Below, in pieces: positions 61,912 to 64,000 of a stretch of DNA of 64,000 nt. The translations under genes were made by a program, and so were the position numbers. Source of the stretch: CAWBQO01 sp963790965 (GTDB lineage Bacteria; Bacteroidota; Rhodothermia; Rhodothermales; DASSAV01); assembly GCA_963790965.1 (NCBI GenBank), contig CAWBQO010000006.1, forward strand, positions 930,001-994,000. Direction: 5' to 3'. The notes beneath the pieces are model-generated. The model saw only the letters and a list, made by a program, of their open reading frames with translations, had not been told where the DNA came from and did not search any database. Positions within the stretch are counted from its first letter, which is position 1, and the number at the start of each line of letters is the position of its first letter.

Positions 61912-62273
61912 CGAATCGAAACGGCGTAGTCCTTCTCCGCCACGTCGATGAGGGCGTTGAGCGCCATCGTCTCCAGGCGGCTGTCGGCCAGCGCCTCTTC
62001 GAGTCTGCGCACCCGCTCGCGCAGTTCTTCTGCGCTGCTGGGGCCTCTCTCCTCTGAGAAGACATCCATGTCTTTCAGCTCGTCTGTGTGGTAGCGGCCG
62101 TAGCGCCGGCACCACTTCAGCACCGTCGTCTTGCCACCGATGTTGTACTTGCGCCGGGCCGCGTCCTTCGTTAGACGCCCCCGCTCAACTTCTTCTACGA
62201 CCATGCGTTTGAACGCTTCCGAGTAGTAGAACGTGGGGGGCCGTGTACCCTCTTGCTTCCTGTTGTGTGCCAT
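61887..62273 (-). CDS. IS3-family transposase OrfA
   Basis: The 128-residue OrfA has a helix-turn-helix (SEAFKRMVVEEVERGRLTKD, AARRKYNIGGKTTVLKWC) and a leucine-zipper-like coiled coil (SAEELRERVRRLEEALADSR). It ends shortly after an A8 run on the minus strand at 61904-61911 (RKKSGRKP). Slippage of -1 there joins it to OrfB to make the OrfAB transposase. Confidence 0.92.
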   Translation of the reverse strand: MAHNRKQEGTRPPTFYYSEAFKRMVVEEVERGRLTKDAARRKYNIGGKTTVLKWCRRYGRYHTDELKDMDVFSEERGPSSAEELRERVRRLEEALADSRLETMALNALIDVAEKDYAVSIRKKSGRKP

Positions 62274-62316
62274 CGCTTTACCTCCAGAGAGTGTAAAGCT
62301 AATTCAGGACGGGTCA

Positions 62317-62729
62317 ACACCCCCTTAAATCCCCCTCAAGGGGGAGGTTGCGTGGGTGCTTTGGTCTGCAATATGAGCTACATACAGCGCGTTCTGTTAT
62401 TTGAAAGGCCACTGAAAGCACGGAACAGATGCTTCGCTTCGCCGGCATGACACGCGGGGAAGGTGCGGCCTTTCTTGTGGTCCTCAGTGCTGCCTTTCAT
62501 GTGCTCCCCAGAGTCCGTGCCTCCTCCGACGCCCCCGGGGTTTCATCCTGAACGCAGTGAAGGATCCACCCTTCCGGGCTGCTAAGAGGCGGTCGAAGCA
62601 GCGCGAACACTGGTCTATCGTCAAAGCTTAGTTGAATTAAATCAACTGCGTCTTAACCGGCGTAGAACGAGGCGTTCGCGTCGGCATGGCGTGCTAAGTT
62701 GGCGGCTCCCGGAAAATGTTCAACACTTT
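62317..62729. repeat. Repeat block beside IS3 element
   Basis: This gap starts with a copy of the segment that begins at 9042 (CCCCCTTAAATCCCCCTC...), including the left inverted-repeat sequence at 62355-62390. It continues with the 142-bp composite element at 62427-62568 and ends with GCTAAGAGGCGGTCG near 62580. The matching right inverted repeat is not found. The promoter of the GyrI-like gene should lie in the last 100 bp. No gene is supported. Confidence 0.75.
62427..62568 (+). repeat. 142-bp composite palindromic element
   Basis: Arms at 62427-62452 and 62542-62568 are 115 bp apart start to start. The interior aligns with 8710-8797 directly and with 49158-49245 in reverse complement. 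The forward arm has lost one base, yet the total length is preserved. Confidence 0.88.
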
Positions 62730-63335
62730 ATGGCTCAGAAGCTCGATCTCGTCGCCACGGACAAGGCATACTACCAGCCCACGTCGAAACCGGTGTTGGC
62801 GGACTTCGGACGCATGCCTTACTTGACCATCACAGGGCGCGGCGCGCCGGCGGGGGACGAATTCACGCGGATGGCCGCCGCCCTCTACCCCGTCGCGTAT
62901 GGCGTGAAGAAGCGCTGCAAGGAAGAGGGGCGCGATTTCGCGGTCCCGAAACTCGAGGGACTCTGGTGGGTCGACGGCGATCGGCTGGCGCAGGACGTGC
63001 CGCGTGAGGAATGGCGGTGGAAACTGCTGATTCGGCTTCCCGACTTCCCGGATGAAGCCGCTGTCGCGGAGGTGCGGGAGGCGGCGTTCCGGTCGAAGAA
63101 GGAGCCGCTCATTCAGGAGGTGGCGTTCGACTGGATCGAGGAGGGGCGGTGCGTGCAGGCGATGCACGTTGGCCCCTATGCAACGGAGCCGGTCACGCTC
63201 GATGCGATGCGGCAGTACGCGGCGTCTCAGGGGCTGCGCTTTGCAGGTCTGCACCACGAGATTTACATCTCTGATCCGCGCAAGGTGGAGCCGGATAGGA
63301 TGAAGACCATTTTGCGCTACCCCGTCGCACCCTGA
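62730..63335 (+). CDS. GyrI-like small-molecule-binding domain protein
   Basis: The 201-residue protein matches the GyrI-like/SOUL-related fold: DKAYYQPTSKPVLADFGRMP, LTITGRGAPAGDEFTRMAAA, LYPVAYGVKK, then FAVPKLEGLWWVDGDRLAQD, PREEWRWKLLIRLPDF, and the C-terminal RCVQAMHVGPYATEPVTLDA, HHEIYISDPRKVEPDRMKTI. Such proteins bind or degrade cyclopropanoid or cationic small molecules. The ATG at 62730 is chosen over an in-frame ATG at 62691. Confidence 0.85.
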   Translation: MAQKLDLVATDKAYYQPTSKPVLADFGRMPYLTITGRGAPAGDEFTRMAAALYPVAYGVKKRCKEEGRDFAVPKLEGLWWVDGDRLAQDVPREEWRWKLLIRLPDFPDEAAVAEVREAAFRSKKEPLIQEVAFDWIEEGRCVQAMHVGPYATEPVTLDAMRQYAASQGLRFAGLHHEIYISDPRKVEPDRMKTILRYPVAP

Positions 63336-63482
63336 GCCGCGGCGACTTTGCGGCCCGTTGCGCATGCTCCGTGTTGGTTTCCGCCGGACGGCTTCCGCAA
63401 TTCACAAGAAAATGAAACTGCGATGTGCCCGGGCGGGGTAGCTTGCGGTTTGCAAGTACCCGCATTCTGAAGGATAACGCCC

Positions 63483-64000
63483 ATGTCTCCCGTCAGCCTC
63501 ATCGTCGCGAAGCGCGACGGACAGTCCCTCGACCCTGCCGCAATCAAAAACCTGATCGACGGGTACACGCGCGGCGACGTGCCGGACTATCAGATGAGCG
63601 CCTTCCTCATGGCGTCCTACCTTCAGGGCATGGACGAGCAGGAAACCGCCGCCTTGACGGACGCCATGCTGTACTCGGGCGATGTGCTCGACCTGTCCGA
63701 CATCGAGGGCGTGAAGGTGGACAAACACTCCACCGGCGGCGTGGGCGACAAGATCTCGCTCATCCTTGCCCCCGTCGTTGCCGCGTGCGGCGTTCCAGTT
63801 CCGATGATCTCCGGCCGCGGACTTGGGCATACGGGCGGCACGCTCGACAAGCTCGAAAGCATCCCCGGCTTCCGCGTGGACCTATCCATTGACGCCTACC
63901 GCAAGCAGCTTGCCCGCCTCGGCCTCGTCATGATCGGCCAGACCGCCGAAATTGCGCCGGCCGACCGAAAGGTCTATGCCCTTCGCGACGTGACCGGCAC
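63483..64000 (+). CDS. Pyrimidine-nucleoside (thymidine) phosphorylase, 3' end beyond window
   Basis: The first 172 codons of a family-II nucleoside phosphorylase. It shows DYQMSAFLMASYLQGMDEQE, LSDIEGVKVDKHSTGGVGDK with the phosphate-binding KHSTGGVGDK, and PMISGRGLGHTGGTLDKLES. The enzyme cleaves thymidine or uridine with phosphate to base plus pentose-1-phosphate in salvage and pairs in function with the deoxynucleoside kinase at 38447. GAAGGA precedes the ATG at 63483. The frame is open to the end of the window; about 430 residues are expected in full. Confidence 0.93.
   Translation, partial: MSPVSLIVAKRDGQSLDPAAIKNLIDGYTRGDVPDYQMSAFLMASYLQGMDEQETAALTDAMLYSGDVLDLSDIEGVKVDKHSTGGVGDKISLILAPVVAACGVPVPMISGRGLGHTGGTLDKLESIPGFRVDLSIDAYRKQLARLGLVMIGQTAEIAPADRKVYALRDVTG

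Larger units (their letters stand above)
60841..62316 (-). mobile_element. IS3-family insertion sequence
   Basis: A 1476-bp element with terminal inverted repeats: the left end TGTCAAGTCCTGAA...CAGCTTTACA (60841-60865) and the right end (62292-62316 reverse complement, TGACCCGTCCTGAATTAG + CTTTACA) match at about 20 of 25 positions. Both ends begin TG as in IS3 elements. It encodes orfA (62273 to 61887) and orfB in the -1 frame. I see no matching 3- or 4-bp target duplication in the flanks (AAC and ACA), so an end may have been altered. It lies directly beside the dispersed repeat block at 62317. Confidence 0.88.

Noticed and set aside
60838..62319. Target-site duplication of the IS3 element
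   Set aside because: Flanking triplets AAC and ACA differ, and no 4-5 bp match was found, so I do not annotate one.
1..64000. CRISPR array
   Set aside because: No regularly spaced identical repeats with unique spacers are present; the dispersed arms are palindromic, inverted in pairs and widely scattered.

Overview
The window is GC-rich, densely coding bacterial chromosome. It most resembles the Rhodothermales/Salinibacter branch of Bacteroidota. Supporting signs are a type IX secretion C-terminal domain on a secreted nuclease (30208-31959), a Bacteroidota-style RNA polymerase omega/Rpb6 protein (32514-32822), a GlmU-like left-handed beta-helix protein of Bacteroidota type (47776-49050), the block rplM-rpsI / rpsB-tsf / pyrH-frr, and a fused E2-E1 2-oxoglutarate dehydrogenase (57040-60732). 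The taxonomic placement is inference.

Layout. 0.4-8.4 kb: a ComEA-like helix-hairpin-helix protein, RmuC, a SIMPL protein, a plug-only TonB-type protein, a TolC-like efflux protein, a metallo-beta-lactamase-fold hydrolase and, tail-to-tail with it, an HD-phosphohydrolase fused to a Pycsar-type (PycTM) membrane domain. 8.4-9.7 kb: a repeat-rich gap. 9.7-17.8 kb: an outer-membrane barrel, a small secreted protein, uvrA, a MNT/HEPN toxin-antitoxin pair, and YceI with a b561-like membrane protein. 18.2-26.6 kb: a housekeeping block on the minus strand (rplM, rpsI, rpsB, tsf, pyrH, frr, tRNA-Ser, yicC, gmk, coaBC) headed by a RIC-type Fe-S repair protein. 26.9-44 kb: mixed genes, including a GH15 glucanohydrolase, a GT2 glycosyltransferase, the secreted nuclease, rpoZ, a Rieske protein, YceH, a short asparaginase, a TRAP-type solute-binding lipoprotein, a response regulator, a deoxynucleoside kinase, a large outer-membrane protein and an AddB-like nuclease. 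44-54 kb: a GAF protein, a transaldolase-family aldolase, the GlmU-like protein, LhgO-type oxidase, a decayed zeta-type toxin locus and groES-groEL with a CIRCE operator. 54.6-64 kb: a CoA-binding protein, a lipoprotein, a dprA remnant, Kgd, an IS3-family element, a GyrI-like protein and the start of a pyrimidine-nucleoside phosphorylase.

The most distinctive feature is a dispersed repeat system. A 27-bp imperfect palindrome, in many copies, shows paired base changes in its stem. In five places two inverted copies of it bound a composite element of almost constant length (142 bp). These elements cluster in gene-free gaps at 8.6-9.5, 49.1-49.7 and 62.4-62.6 kb; a lone arm lies at 15.4 kb. A second motif, GAGGCTGTTGA, often sits immediately after stop codons. 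Three loci (zeta toxin, dprA, a monooxygenase) are decayed genes, so the accessory part of this region appears to be losing sequence by internal deletion.
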